This document shows, one piece after another, positions 32,973 through 41,343 of a stretch of DNA of 64,000 nt. This DNA is from Kitasatospora sp. NBC_01246. GTDB taxonomy: Bacteria > Actinomycetota > Actinomycetes > Streptomycetales > Streptomycetaceae. The notes under the pieces were generated by a model. It saw only the letters and a program-made list of their open reading frames with translations, was not told the origin of the DNA and made no database searches. Each line of letters opens with the position of its first letter. Positions within the stretch are counted from its first letter, which is position 1. The stretch covers positions 5,952,001 through 6,016,000 of the forward strand of contig NZ_CP108484.1 in NCBI RefSeq assembly GCF_036226505.1. Reading direction: 5' to 3'. The position numbers were made by a program, and so were the translations under genes.

Positions 32973-34448
32973 ATGTCATCGTCAGCCAGATCCACGCGTT
33001 CCGCCCGGGCCGTCCTCGGGGCGTCGGTCCTCGCACTCACCCTGCTCGGCACCTCGGCGTGCGGGCCGGACAACAGCTCGGCGGACACCGCCGCCGCGGC
33101 GGGCGCGCCGGCCCTCGGCCTCCCCGCCAACCTCGACGACCTGAAGAAGTGGAAGTTCGAGGACTGGGAGAAGTGGGCGAAGGACTACGCCCTCCCGGCC
33201 GCCACCAAGGGGTTCTGGACCCTGGAGAAGCTGCTCCAGGCCAAGCCGAACGAGCCGATCGAGCCGCCGGCGCCGCAGCCCGCGGGCACCCAGGCGCCCG
33301 CCCAGCCGTCGGCCCCGGGACCGAGCACCCCGGCGGCGGGCAGCAAGCCGCCGGCCGGCCAGCCCACCCAGCCGGGGCACCCGACCACGCCGGCCGCCGC
33401 GACCACCCCGGCGGCGCCGAAGCCGTCCAACACCCAGCAGCCGGCCTCGCAGGCCCCGGCGCCGCCCAAGCAGCCCGCGCAGCAGCCCTCCCAGGCCCCG
33501 GCCCAGCCTTCCCAGCCCGCGCAGCCGCCTTCCCAGCCCGCGCAGCCGCCCGCGCAGCCCGGGCAGCCGCCGGCCCAGCCCGGGCAGCCGCCGGCCCAGC
33601 CCGGGCAGCCGCCCGCGCAGCCCGCCGACAACGGCAACGACCCGCTGCCGAAGACCGTCAACGCCCAGCCCCTGCAGCACCCGTACACCAAGCTCGCCGT
33701 GCACGGGAAGCTGTTCGCGGACGAGCCGGGCGCCGGCGCGGCCGGCGGCGGTCTGGGCCGCTCGCAGTGCTCGGCGACCGTGGTGGCCGACCCGGCCCAC
33801 CCCGGCAAGAGCAACCTGGTCTGGACGGCGGGCCACTGCGTCCACCAGGGCAAGGGCGGTTCGTTCTACGGCAACATCTCCTTCATCCCGGCCTTCAACA
33901 GCAATGCCGCGATGAGCGGTGGCAAGCAGGCGGACGAGTCCCAGTACGCGCCGTTCGGCATCTGGGGCGCGACCCAGGCGGTGACGTCCCCGCAGTGGAA
34001 GGCCGAGGGCGGCAAGACCGGTGACGCGGCCACCCACTACGACTTCGCGGTCATCCGGGTGAAGCCCGCGGACGGCGCGAAGTCGCTGGAGGAGACGGTC
34101 GGCGGTGCGGTGCCGGTCTGGTTCAACGCGCCGCGCGACCAGCTGAGCGTCACCGAGTACGGCTACCCGGCCGCCCCGCCGTTCGACGGCATGGAGCTGA
34201 ACCGCTGCGAGAGCGGCAAGCCGGGCCGGCTGTCCTACGAGCCGACCCGCCCGCCGATGCTGGTCATCGGCTGCACCATGACCGGCGGCTCCAGCGGGGG
34301 CGGCTGGCTGGCGGTCAAGGACGGCAAGCCGGCGCTGGTCAGCAACGTCTCGGTCGGGAAGCACACCGGCGACCCGATGTACCAGGCCGGCCCGTACCTG
34401 GACGACGTCGCCGCGGGGGCGTACGACTTCCTCTCCAAGAAGGGCTGA
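32973..34448 (+). CDS. Lipoprotein trypsin-like serine peptidase with Pro/Gln stalk
   Basis: A 491-residue exported protein. The signal peptide ends in a lipobox, LLGTSAC (Cys about 28). A helical segment (LDDLKKWKFEDWEKWAKDYAL) is followed by a long Pro/Gln/Ala stalk (about 90-225), including perfect PAQPGQP heptads. The peptidase domain (about 235-491) has NLVWTAGHCVH, HYDFAVIRVK and GCTMTGGSSGGGWL, so the His-Asp-Ser triad is complete (chymotrypsin/S1 fold, V8-like actinobacterial branch). The stalk should hold the protease across the peptidoglycan. ATG follows GGAAG. A strong terminator follows directly. Confidence 0.92.
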   Translation: MSSSARSTRSARAVLGASVLALTLLGTSACGPDNSSADTAAAAGAPALGLPANLDDLKKWKFEDWEKWAKDYALPAATKGFWTLEKLLQAKPNEPIEPPAPQPAGTQAPAQPSAPGPSTPAAGSKPPAGQPTQPGHPTTPAAATTPAAPKPSNTQQPASQAPAPPKQPAQQPSQAPAQPSQPAQPPSQPAQPPAQPGQPPAQPGQPPAQPGQPPAQPADNGNDPLPKTVNAQPLQHPYTKLAVHGKLFADEPGAGAAGGGLGRSQCSATVVADPAHPGKSNLVWTAGHCVHQGKGGSFYGNISFIPAFNSNAAMSGGKQADESQYAPFGIWGATQAVTSPQWKAEGGKTGDAATHYDFAVIRVKPADGAKSLEETVGGAVPVWFNAPRDQLSVTEYGYPAAPPFDGMELNRCESGKPGRLSYEPTRPPMLVIGCTMTGGSSGGGWLAVKDGKPALVSNVSVGKHTGDPMYQAGPYLDDVAAGAYDFLSKKG

Positions 34449-34453
34449 GCCCC

Positions 34454-34500
34454 CGGCGGCCGCCCCCGCACCCCGGTGTGCGGGGGCGGCCGCCGCCGGG
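34454..34500 (+). terminator. Strong terminator behind lipoprotein protease
   Basis: A near-perfect stem of about 20 bp (CGGCGGCCGCCCCCGCA with its complement TGCGGGGGCGGCCGCCG) lies immediately behind the stop codon. Confidence 0.85.
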
Positions 34501-34582
34501 TCCTGTCGGTGCCTGGAGTGACTGCCGGGGCGGTGTTTCGTCCTGCTCGACGCGGTGGAGGGCACGGCCCATGAGGCGCTGA

Positions 34583-35179
34583 TCAGCTGACCGCCGCCGC
34601 CAGGACTGCGCCGGTGGTGACCACCTTGGCGAAGCGCATCGCGTGCAGCACCGTCGCGGTGGCCCGGGCGAGTTCGGCGGCCGGCACGGTCACGCCGTCC
34701 GGCCCGGCCATGTCGAAGGTGTGCATGGCATCGGTCGGGAAGATCGTGTCGTACCCGAGGTTGCCCGCCATCCGCGCGGTGGTCTCGTTGCACACGTTCG
34801 TCATGATCCCGACGATGACGACCTGGCGGGCGCCCCGCTGCCGGAGCCAGGCGTGCAGGTCCGGGGTGCCGTAGAAGGCGCTGTTCACCGGCTTGGTGAT
34901 GTGCAGGTCCGCCTTGACGTCCGCCACCACGTCCTTCAGCTCGTACCCCGGGGTGCCCGGCGCCAGCGGCCCGGTCTGCGAGGCGTGCTGCACCACCACG
35001 ACCGGGCGCCCGGTCTCCTGCCAGGTGCCGATCAGCTCGCCGATCCGCCGCTCGGCCTCCGGGTTGTCCCGCTCGCCCCAGAACGCGTGGTCGTCGAAGC
35101 CCTTCTGGACGTCGATGACGACGAGTACGGCGTCGGAGTCGATGGTGAGCGGGGCGTCGAATGCGTCGGTGTTCGTCAT
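34583..35179 (-). CDS. Isochorismatase-family cysteine hydrolase
   Basis: A 198-residue hydrolase. The catalytic Asp is in AVLVVIDVQKGFDD, Lys in LHITKPVNSAFYGT and the nucleophilic Cys in GIMTNVCNETTARMAGNLGYD, the complete Asp-Lys-Cys triad of nicotinamidase-type enzymes. Substrates of the family include isochorismate, nicotinamide, N-carbamoyl compounds and ureidoacrylate; none can be assigned. It is divergent from a GlxA-type regulator (117 bp), a frequent pairing in actinomycetes, and is probably its target. No Shine-Dalgarno; CACGAT lies 6 nt upstream of the ATG. Confidence 0.9.
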   Translation of the reverse strand: MTNTDAFDAPLTIDSDAVLVVIDVQKGFDDHAFWGERDNPEAERRIGELIGTWQETGRPVVVVQHASQTGPLAPGTPGYELKDVVADVKADLHITKPVNSAFYGTPDLHAWLRQRGARQVVIVGIMTNVCNETTARMAGNLGYDTIFPTDAMHTFDMAGPDGVTVPAAELARATATVLHAMRFAKVVTTGAVLAAAVS

Positions 35180-35296
35180 GCGTCCATCGTGTCGGCGCCC
35201 GGGCAGCCCGGGTGAGGGGCGCCGGCGCCACCCGTCGATCGATTCCTGCCACCGCGCCCGGGGCGCCCGGGCGCCCTTCGTCGCTAGATTTCTGCC

Positions 35297-36355
35297 ATGC
35301 GGACTGTGGGTTGCCTGATCTTCGAGGGCGTGCGGGCGTTCGACTACGCGGTGATCGGCGAGGTGTGGTCGAACCGGCTGACCCGGCCCGGGCTGCCCGC
35401 CTTCGACCTGCGGGTCTGCGGGCCGCAGGGCGCCCGGGTGCGGCTCGGCGGTGGGCTGGAGCGGGTGCCGGACTTCGGCCTGGAGACGCTGCGGGAGTGC
35501 GATCTGGTCGTCGTCCCGGGGATGGAGCGGCTGAACGAGCCGCGCGACCCGGCCGTGCCGGCCGCCCTGCGCGCCGCCCACGAGGGCGGCGTCACCGTCG
35601 CCTCGCTCTGCGCGGGCGCCTTCGTCCTCGCCGAGGCCGGGCTGCTGGACGGCCGGACCGCCACCACCCACTGGGCGCTCGCCGGCGAACTGGCCCGGCG
35701 CTTCCCGGCGGTGGACGTCCGCCCGGAGGTGCTCTTCACCGGCGAGGGCGGGCTCTGGACCTCCGCCGGGGTGGCGGCCGGCATCGACCTCTGCCTGCAC
35801 CTGGTGCGCGCCGCGCACGGCCAGCAGGCCGCCGCCACGATCGCCCGGGCGATGGTCACCGCGCCCTTCCGGGCCGGCGGGCAGGCGCAGTTCATCCCGT
35901 CGCCGGTCCCCGAGGACGCCGGCGGTGACGACGTCCTGGCCCGGGTCCGCGCCGAGGTCCTGGCCGCCCTCGACACCCCGTGGACGGTCCGCGGGATGGC
36001 CGGGCTGGCGCTGATGTCGGAGCGCTCGTTCGCCCGCCGCTTCGTCGGCGCGACGGGCACCACGCCGCTGCGCTGGCTGCTGGAGCAACGCGTGCTCCTG
36101 GCCCAGCGGTTGCTGGAGGAGACGGACCTGCCGGTGGACGCCGTCGCGGTCCGCTGCGGTTTCGGTGCGGCGGTGTCGCTGCGGCCCGTCTTCGTCGCCC
36201 GGGTCGGGGTCGCCCCGCGCGAGTACCGCCGGGCCTTCCGGGGGCGCGAGGGGGATCAGGGACCGGCGGGCGTCCCCGGGCCGACGCGGGAGGCCAGTCC
36301 GTCCAGCAGGTTGGCCAGGCCGAACTCGAACAGGGTGTCCAGGTCCAGGTCGTAG
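35297..36355 (+). CDS. GlxA family transcriptional regulator (DJ-1/PfpI plus AraC HTH)
   Basis: A 352-residue regulator. The N-terminal amidotransferase-like domain (1-185) has CDLVVVPGMERL and the nucleophile-elbow-type VASLCAGAFVLAEAGLLDGRTATTHW, typical of GlxA/FtrA proteins in which the Cys senses ligand. The C-terminal AraC domain (about 215-315) has WTVRGMAGLALMSERSFARRFVGATGTTPLRWLLEQRV and AVRCGFGAAVSLRPVFVARVGVAPREYRRAF. The final 35 residues are low-complexity and overlap, on the opposite strand, the last 100 bp of the next gene. ATG has TAGATT 6 nt upstream (35285-35290), indicating leaderless transcription. Confidence 0.9.
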   Translation: MRTVGCLIFEGVRAFDYAVIGEVWSNRLTRPGLPAFDLRVCGPQGARVRLGGGLERVPDFGLETLRECDLVVVPGMERLNEPRDPAVPAALRAAHEGGVTVASLCAGAFVLAEAGLLDGRTATTHWALAGELARRFPAVDVRPEVLFTGEGGLWTSAGVAAGIDLCLHLVRAAHGQQAAATIARAMVTAPFRAGGQAQFIPSPVPEDAGGDDVLARVRAEVLAALDTPWTVRGMAGLALMSERSFARRFVGATGTTPLRWLLEQRVLLAQRLLEETDLPVDAVAVRCGFGAAVSLRPVFVARVGVAPREYRRAFRGREGDQGPAGVPGPTREASPSSRLARPNSNRVSRSRS

Positions 36356-37290
36356 CCGTTCGGGAGGTCGGCCATCAGCCGGCCGAACACCGGGAAGCGG
36401 CCGGAGTCGGCGAGCGCGCCGATGACGGGGAGCTGGCGGTCCATCCACTGGTCCTCGGTGACGCCGGTGGCGGCCCGGGCCTGGTCCTCGCGCTCCAGGT
36501 TGACGGCGATGCCCTCGATGTAGCTGTACAGCAGCACGTGGATGTCGAGCATGGCCGGCGCGGAGAGGTCGTGGCCGTCGAGCGCGGCGAGCGCCCATTC
36601 GGCGTGCACCAGCAGGTTGGGCAGCAGCAGCGGCCGGGTGACCGGGCTGAGCTGCGCGAGCCAGGGGTGGCGGCGGAACAGGGCCCAGAGGGTGCGGGCG
36701 CCCAGCTCCAGGCGGGGCCGCCAGCCGGCGGGCGGGTCGGCCGGGTAGCGGGCCTCGCCGAACGCCGCGTCGGCGGCCAGCATGACCAGCTCCTCCTTGC
36801 TGGTGACGTAGCGGTACGGCGACATCGCGGACACCCCGAGCCGCCCGGCGACGGCGCGCATCGAGAGCGAGCCGAGCCCTTCGGCGTCGGCCAGCTCCAG
36901 CGCGGCCCGGACGATCCGCTCCCGGCTCAGCTCGCCGTCCCCGGCGGGCGCGCGGTCCGGTGCGGGGGTGGTGGCGGCTGCGGTGGGCGGGGCGGGCACG
37001 GGCGCGACGGCAGCTGCGGCCGGCGCGACCGCCGGAACCGCCACGCCCGGGCCGGTCGGGCCGGTCGGTCCGCCGGCCACCACGGTGCCGACCCGGGCCC
37101 GGGCCTCCACCAGCCCCTCCAGCCGCAGCACGGTCAGCGCCTTGGTGGCGGTGGCGAGGGCGACGCCCCACTCCTGGGCGAGCCGGCGGTTCGAGGGCAC
37201 CCGCTCGCCCGGGGCGAGCGTGCCGGTGGCGATCCGCCGTCGGAGGTCGGCGGCGATGCGCCGGTAGGGCGGGTCCGGGTCCGTGGCCAT
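36256..37290 (-). CDS. GntR-TetR fusion transcriptional regulator
   Basis: A 344-residue regulator with two DNA-binding modules. Residues 8-75 form a GntR winged helix (YRRIAADLRRRIATGTLAPGERVPSNRRLAQEWGVALATATKALTVLRLEGLVEARARVGTVV). A Gly/Pro/Ala-rich linker (about 76-120) leads to a complete TetR HTH (SRERIVRAALELADAEGLGSLSMRAVAGRLGVSAMSPYRYVTSKEELVML) and a TetR C-terminal domain of the tetracycline-repressor-C type (about 190-335). ATG at 37290 faces the FAD monooxygenase across 246 bp containing several palindromes. It converges on and overlaps the GlxA gene tail by 100 bp. The dual-HTH design is known in actinomycetes but uncommon. Confidence 0.9.
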   Translation of the reverse strand: MATDPDPPYRRIAADLRRRIATGTLAPGERVPSNRRLAQEWGVALATATKALTVLRLEGLVEARARVGTVVAGGPTGPTGPGVAVPAVAPAAAAVAPVPAPPTAAATTPAPDRAPAGDGELSRERIVRAALELADAEGLGSLSMRAVAGRLGVSAMSPYRYVTSKEELVMLAADAAFGEARYPADPPAGWRPRLELGARTLWALFRRHPWLAQLSPVTRPLLLPNLLVHAEWALAALDGHDLSAPAMLDIHVLLYSYIEGIAVNLEREDQARAATGVTEDQWMDRQLPVIGALADSGRFPVFGRLMADLPNGYDLDLDTLFEFGLANLLDGLASRVGPGTPAGP

Positions 37291-37330
37291 GCTGTCGACT
37301 CCTCGGAAGATCTTTTCGCGGTCGTCCGCC

Positions 37331-37392
37331 CTGTACTAGCTCAGAGCCGACCGGCCGAGATGCCTGCCGAAAGGCTTGCTGTACTAGCACAG
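37331..37392. promoter_or_regulatory. Duplicated operator-like sites CTGTACTAGCnCAG
   Basis: CTGTACTAGCTCAG (37331-37344) and CTGTACTAGCACAG (37379-37392) are 48 bp apart. The second is nearly palindromic (CTGT-n-CTAG-n-ACAG). They lie between the fusion regulator and the FAD monooxygenase and include TACTAG, which could act as a -10. Confidence 0.6.
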
Positions 37393-37427
37393 ATGCGGCC
37401 TAACCTGCTGGTCAGTCCCTTGCGTGC

Positions 37428-37454
37428 CTCTGAATTTACGCCGTACATTCAGAG
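37428..37454. promoter_or_regulatory. Inverted repeat CTCTGAAT-N11-ATTCAGAG
   Basis: Perfect 8-bp arms with an 11-bp spacer in the same divergent gap, of the size expected for a dimeric TetR- or GntR-type site and unlike the CTGTACTAG pair in sequence. Confidence 0.6.
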
Positions 37455-37536
37455 CGTGAGCTGCGCGCGAGCAGCTTGCTTACAGCGTACAGACACAGGC
37501 GTCCGGGTGACCGGTCGCGAACAGGGGGAGTTCCTC

Positions 37537-38649
37537 ATGCAGACCGTCCTCGTCTCCGGTGGCGGCATCGCCGGCCTCACCCTCGCCCACTGGCTGCGCC
37601 GCAACGGCTTCGCCCCGACGGTGGTGGAACTCGCCGCCGCCCCGCGCCGTGGCGGCCAGGCCGTCGACATCCGGGGCGTCGCACTCGACGTCGTCGACCG
37701 GATGGGTCTGACCGGGCCGATCCGGGCCGCCCGGACCCGGATGCGCGGCATGTCCGTCCTCGACGCCGACGGCAACGAGGTGCACCGCTCCACCGAGGCC
37801 ACCTACAGCAGTGGCCGGCTCGACAGCGACGACGTCGAGCTGCTGCGCGAGGACCTCGTCGCCCTGCTGCACGAACACGCCTCCGAAGGCGTCGAGTTCG
37901 TGAGCGGCGACAGCATCACCGGGCTCCGGGAGGACGAGCACGGCGTGCACGTCACCTTCGCGCACGGCGCGCCCCGCACCTTCGACCTGGTGGTCGGCGC
38001 GGACGGCCTGCACTCCGGGGTCCGCAGGCTGGCCTTCGGCCCCGAGGAGCGGTTCCTGCGCCACCTCGGCTCCCACGTCGCCATCTTCGGCGCGGACAAC
38101 TTCCTCGGCCTGGAGGACTGGCAGGTCTGGCAGCGCGACGGCCACGCCGGCTACGGCATCTACCCGGTGCGCGGCAACCGCGAGCTGCGGATCACCTTCG
38201 GCTACGGGAGCGACGAACCGGCCGTGCGCGACATGGCGGTGGCCAGGCGGCAGGTCGCCGAGCGGATGGGCGCGCTGCGCTGGGAGACGCCCCGGCTGCT
38301 GGCCGCGCTGGAGCGGGCGCCCGACTTCTACGCCGACGTGATGGCCCAGGTGCACCTCGACCGCTGGTCCGTCGGCCGGACCGCCCTGGTCGGCGACGCC
38401 GGGTACTGCGCCTCGCTGCTCTCCGGTCAGGGCACCAGCCTCGCGCTGGTCGGCGCCCATGTGCTCGCCGACGAGCTCGGGCGGGAAAGGGCGGCGGGCG
38501 GGGACCACCGCGCCGCCTTCACCCGCTACGAGGAGCGGATGCGCCCCTTCGTGGCCCTCAACCAGGCGCTGGCCACCGAGAACCCCGGCGGCCCGCCGGC
38601 CGAGGAGTCGGTCGAGCGGGCCAAGCACGCCATCGCCCTCGACCGCTGA
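37537..38649 (+). CDS. FAD-dependent monooxygenase (aromatic hydroxylase family)
   Basis: A 370-residue flavoprotein monooxygenase. The Rossmann dinucleotide site is VLVSGGGIAGLTLAHWLRRNG (GxGxxG), the DG motif is LVVGADGLHSGVRRLAF, and the GD motif ALVGDAGYCASLLSGQGTSLALVGAHVLADEL binds FAD ribityl. NADPH-dependent hydroxylation of an aromatic or polyketide-like compound is expected; close relatives include antibiotic-inactivating oxygenases, so a detoxification role is possible (inference, supported by the adjacent TetR-C fusion regulator). ATG at 37537 is preceded by GGGGGAG. Single gene. Confidence 0.9.
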   Translation: MQTVLVSGGGIAGLTLAHWLRRNGFAPTVVELAAAPRRGGQAVDIRGVALDVVDRMGLTGPIRAARTRMRGMSVLDADGNEVHRSTEATYSSGRLDSDDVELLREDLVALLHEHASEGVEFVSGDSITGLREDEHGVHVTFAHGAPRTFDLVVGADGLHSGVRRLAFGPEERFLRHLGSHVAIFGADNFLGLEDWQVWQRDGHAGYGIYPVRGNRELRITFGYGSDEPAVRDMAVARRQVAERMGALRWETPRLLAALERAPDFYADVMAQVHLDRWSVGRTALVGDAGYCASLLSGQGTSLALVGAHVLADELGRERAAGGDHRAAFTRYEERMRPFVALNQALATENPGGPPAEESVERAKHAIALDR

Positions 38650-38709
38650 GCGGCTCAGGCGCCGAGCGGGCGCAGGGGCAGGGGCAGGGGCTCAGGGTCG
38701 AGGAGGCCC

Positions 38710-39219
38710 CTAGAAGTCGCCCGCCCGGCGCAGGACGAGGTCGGCGACGGCCTCCCAGTGCGCGTCCGGCGCGGTCACGACGAGGTGCCCGGCGCCGCAC
38801 GGCAGCGAGGCGCTGGTGCAGCCGTGGGACCGGTACCCCGCCACCCGGGTGGCGACCCCGTCCAGGCGGAGGGCGACCTCGTGGCGGACGGGCCCGAGGT
38901 CCTCCGGGAACGTCCCGTGGTCGATCCGCCCGGAGTTGGCGAGGAAGACCCAGAGCTCGGACTCGGGCGTGCTGAACGGCCGGACCCGGTGGCTCTTCGG
39001 CAGCGGCCGGGAGGTCTGGACGGTCGCCATCAGGTCGGTGCCGCGGTGGTAGCCGACGTCGAGGCAGTGGAGGAACCCGTCCGAACTCTGCCGCCCCAGC
39101 AGGGTGAACCACCCGGCCGGGGCGTCGCGGAGCACGGCGACCGGCTCGCCGAACTCCTCGGCGGTCTCCCGGTCGGGCGTCCGGATGCCGGGCGGGCGCC
39201 GGTCGTCGCTGTGGAACAC
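38710..39219 (-). CDS. Hypothetical protein
   Basis: A 169-residue protein not recognised by family. It has a pattern of alternating strands: PVAVLRDAPAGWFTLLGRQSSDGFLHCLDVGYHRGTDLMATVQTSRPL, a serine/cysteine-rich block GYRSHGCTSASLPCGAGHLVVTAPDAHWEAVADLVLR and no TM. GTG at 39219 is chosen because GGGGGA lies 6-8 nt upstream; an upstream GTG at 39243 lacks a site. The protein converges on the monooxygenase (60 bp) and stands alone. Two cysteines flanking SASLP might be a metal or redox pair (speculative). Confidence 0.65.
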   Translation of the reverse strand: MFHSDDRRPPGIRTPDRETAEEFGEPVAVLRDAPAGWFTLLGRQSSDGFLHCLDVGYHRGTDLMATVQTSRPLPKSHRVRPFSTPESELWVFLANSGRIDHGTFPEDLGPVRHEVALRLDGVATRVAGYRSHGCTSASLPCGAGHLVVTAPDAHWEAVADLVLRRAGDF

Positions 39220-39301
39220 GGCTCCCCCAAGTGTGTGCTGCACGGGCCGACTTGGCCCAGTACACCACGGCGGTCGGGTCCCCCGGGGCCGGGTCGGGCG
39301 G

Positions 39302-39979
39302 TCACCGGGACGGCGTGACCAGCCCGGCCTCGTAGGCGGTGATCACGAGCTGGACCCGGTCCCGGGCGCCCAGCTTGGCGAGCAGCCGCGACACGTGCGA
39401 CTTGGCGGTGGCCACCGTGATGAAGAGGTCCTCGGCGATCTCGGCGTTCGACCGGCCGCGCCCGACCAGGGTCAGCACCTCCCGCTCCCGCTCGGTGATG
39501 CCCTCGACCGTCGGGGGCGGGCCCTCCGGGGCGGCCCCGGGGCGGGCGGCCCCCGGGCGCCCGACGAAGTCCGCGATCAGCCGGCGCGTCACGCCCGGCG
39601 CGATCAGCGCGTCGCCGTCGGCGACCACCCGGACCGCCGCGAGGATGTCGTCCAGCGCCATGTCCTTGACCACGAAGCCGCTCGCCCCGGCCCGCAGCGC
39701 GTCGTAGACGTGGTCGTCCTCGTCGAAGGTGGTCAGCACGAGGACGCGGGCCGTCGCCGGTCCGGCCGTGATCAGTCGGGTGGCCTCGATCCCGTCCATG
39801 CCGGGCATCCGGATGTCCATCACCACGACGTCGGGGCCCAGCTCGCCGACCAGCCGGACGGCCTCGGCGCCGTCGGCGGCCTCGCCGACCACCAGCAGGT
39901 CGGGGTGGTCGGCCATGATCACGCGCAGTCCGGACCGCACCAGCGGCTGGTCGTCGACGAGCAGGACGCGGACGCTCAT
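39302..39979 (-). CDS. NarL/LuxR-type response regulator
   Basis: A 225-residue regulator. The receiver domain has VLLVDDQPLVRSGLR, the phosphoacceptor Asp in VVVMDIRMPGMDG (about residue 54) and the Lys in GFVVKDMAL. The LuxR HTH is ITEREREVLTLVGRGRSNAEIAEDLFITVATAKSHVSRLLAKLG near the C-terminus. Its ATG overlaps the histidine kinase stop by 4 nt, so the pair is co-translated. A divergent ABC exporter lies beyond the kinase gene, and is the likely regulated target. Confidence 0.93.
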   Translation of the reverse strand: MSVRVLLVDDQPLVRSGLRVIMADHPDLLVVGEAADGAEAVRLVGELGPDVVVMDIRMPGMDGIEATRLITAGPATARVLVLTTFDEDDHVYDALRAGASGFVVKDMALDDILAAVRVVADGDALIAPGVTRRLIADFVGRPGAARPGAAPEGPPPTVEGITEREREVLTLVGRGRSNAEIAEDLFITVATAKSHVSRLLAKLGARDRVQLVITAYEAGLVTPSR

Positions 39980-41211
39980 CGGGCCACCGCCGTGACTCCG
40001 GCGGGCAGCGGCAGCCGGGCGGCCACCCGGAAGCCGCCCCCGGGGCGCGGCCCGGCGCTCAGCCGGCCGTGCAGCAGGGCGACCCGCTCCCGCATGCCCA
40101 CCAGCCCGAAGCCGTGGTCCGGCCCGCTCGTGGCGGCGCCGCGCCCGTCGTCGACGATCTCCACCGACAGCTCCCCGTCCCCGTGATCGATGGTCACCCG
40201 GCAGTGCCCGGTGGCCGCGTGGCGGACCACGTTGGTCAGCGCCTCCTGGACGATACGGTAGGCGGACAGCTCGATCTCGGCCGGCAGCGGACGCCGCTCC
40301 CCCCGGTGGCGCAGGTCGACCCGCACCCCCGCGTCGGCCGTCGCCGCCACCAGCCCGTCGATGTCCGCCAGGCCCGGCGAGGGCGCGAGCGGCGCCCGCT
40401 TCGACTCCGCGGGGCCCGGGTCGCTCTGCCGCAGCGCCACCAGCGTGCGGCGCAGACCCGCCAGCGTCTCGCGGCTGGTGGCCTCGATGGCGCGCAGCGC
40501 CTCCCGGGCCTCCGCGGGCTGGGTCTCGATCACCCGGCTCCCGACCCCGGCCTGGATGGCGATGATGCCGATGCTGTGCGCGACCATGTCGTGCAACTCC
40601 CGCGCGATCCGGAGCCGTTCGGCGGTCACCGCCTCGGCCACCTCCTGCGAGCGCAGCGCCACCGCGTGCTCGCGGCGCTCGCGGACCAGCAGGCCGACGG
40701 TGCAGGCCGCGGCCGTCGCCAGGACGGCGATCACGGCGTTGGCGGTCAGGTTGTCCCCGTGGGCGAAGCCGCCGACCAGCAGCAGTTGGACGAGGGTGGA
40801 CACGGTCACGGCGCCGATCCAGGCCCGGCGCGCACCGGTGGCGACGACGAAGCCCAGGAGCGCGTCCACCGCCAGGAAGGGCAGGAACTGGCTCTGGTAG
40901 GTCAGCGCCAGGTGCGGACCGCCGGAGTTCCCGGTGCCCACCACCACGAGGGCGGAGCCGAGGAGAGCCATCGTCAGCGCCAGCAGCGGCATCCTCCGCA
41001 GCACACCGACGAGCAGGCTCACGGCCAGCAGCGACCCGACGGCGTGCAGCGCGTGCGGAGCCCGCGGCGTGGCCCCCGCCAGCAGGGCCGTCGCGAGGAC
41101 GTAGACGGAGCCGCCCACCCAGGCCGCGACCCGCGTGCCGGTCACCGGCACGGCGCCTCTCGGCCGGGGCGTGGGCGTGGCGGTGCGCGGGGTGATCGTT
41201 CCGACGTTCAT
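39976..41211 (-). CDS. Histidine kinase, HisKA_3 (NarL/DesK-type) family
   Basis: A 411-residue membrane sensor kinase. About five hydrophobic segments cover residues 27-180 (AAWVGGSVYVLATALLAG, LLAVSLLVGVL, LLALTMALLGSALVVVG, FLAVDALLGFVVATG, AVIAVLATAAACTVGLLV) with no large sensor loop. The HisKA_3 motif ERLRIARELHDMVAHSIGIIAIQAG contains the phosphoacceptor His. The ATPase domain has RIVQEALTNVVRHA (N box), VDDGRG (G1) and GFGLVGMRERVALL (G2). No Shine-Dalgarno; TAACCT lies 6 nt upstream of the ATG. It sits 132 bp from a divergent ABC transporter gene, suggesting a self-contained sense-and-export module such as those for cell-envelope antibiotics. Confidence 0.93.
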   Translation of the reverse strand: MNVGTITPRTATPTPRPRGAVPVTGTRVAAWVGGSVYVLATALLAGATPRAPHALHAVGSLLAVSLLVGVLRRMPLLALTMALLGSALVVVGTGNSGGPHLALTYQSQFLPFLAVDALLGFVVATGARRAWIGAVTVSTLVQLLLVGGFAHGDNLTANAVIAVLATAAACTVGLLVRERREHAVALRSQEVAEAVTAERLRIARELHDMVAHSIGIIAIQAGVGSRVIETQPAEAREALRAIEATSRETLAGLRRTLVALRQSDPGPAESKRAPLAPSPGLADIDGLVAATADAGVRVDLRHRGERRPLPAEIELSAYRIVQEALTNVVRHAATGHCRVTIDHGDGELSVEIVDDGRGAATSGPDHGFGLVGMRERVALLHGRLSAGPRPGGGFRVAARLPLPAGVTAVAR

Positions 41212-41343
41212 GCGGCGAGGTTAGCCAGCGGTCGGCCACGCGGCATCGGCCCGGGGGCGTACGCCCGTGGGCGGATCCCGCCGACCGAGGTGTCGCCCCG
41301 GGCCCGATGCCCGGACGAGGTCCGCCCGGGCAGAGTCGACCTC

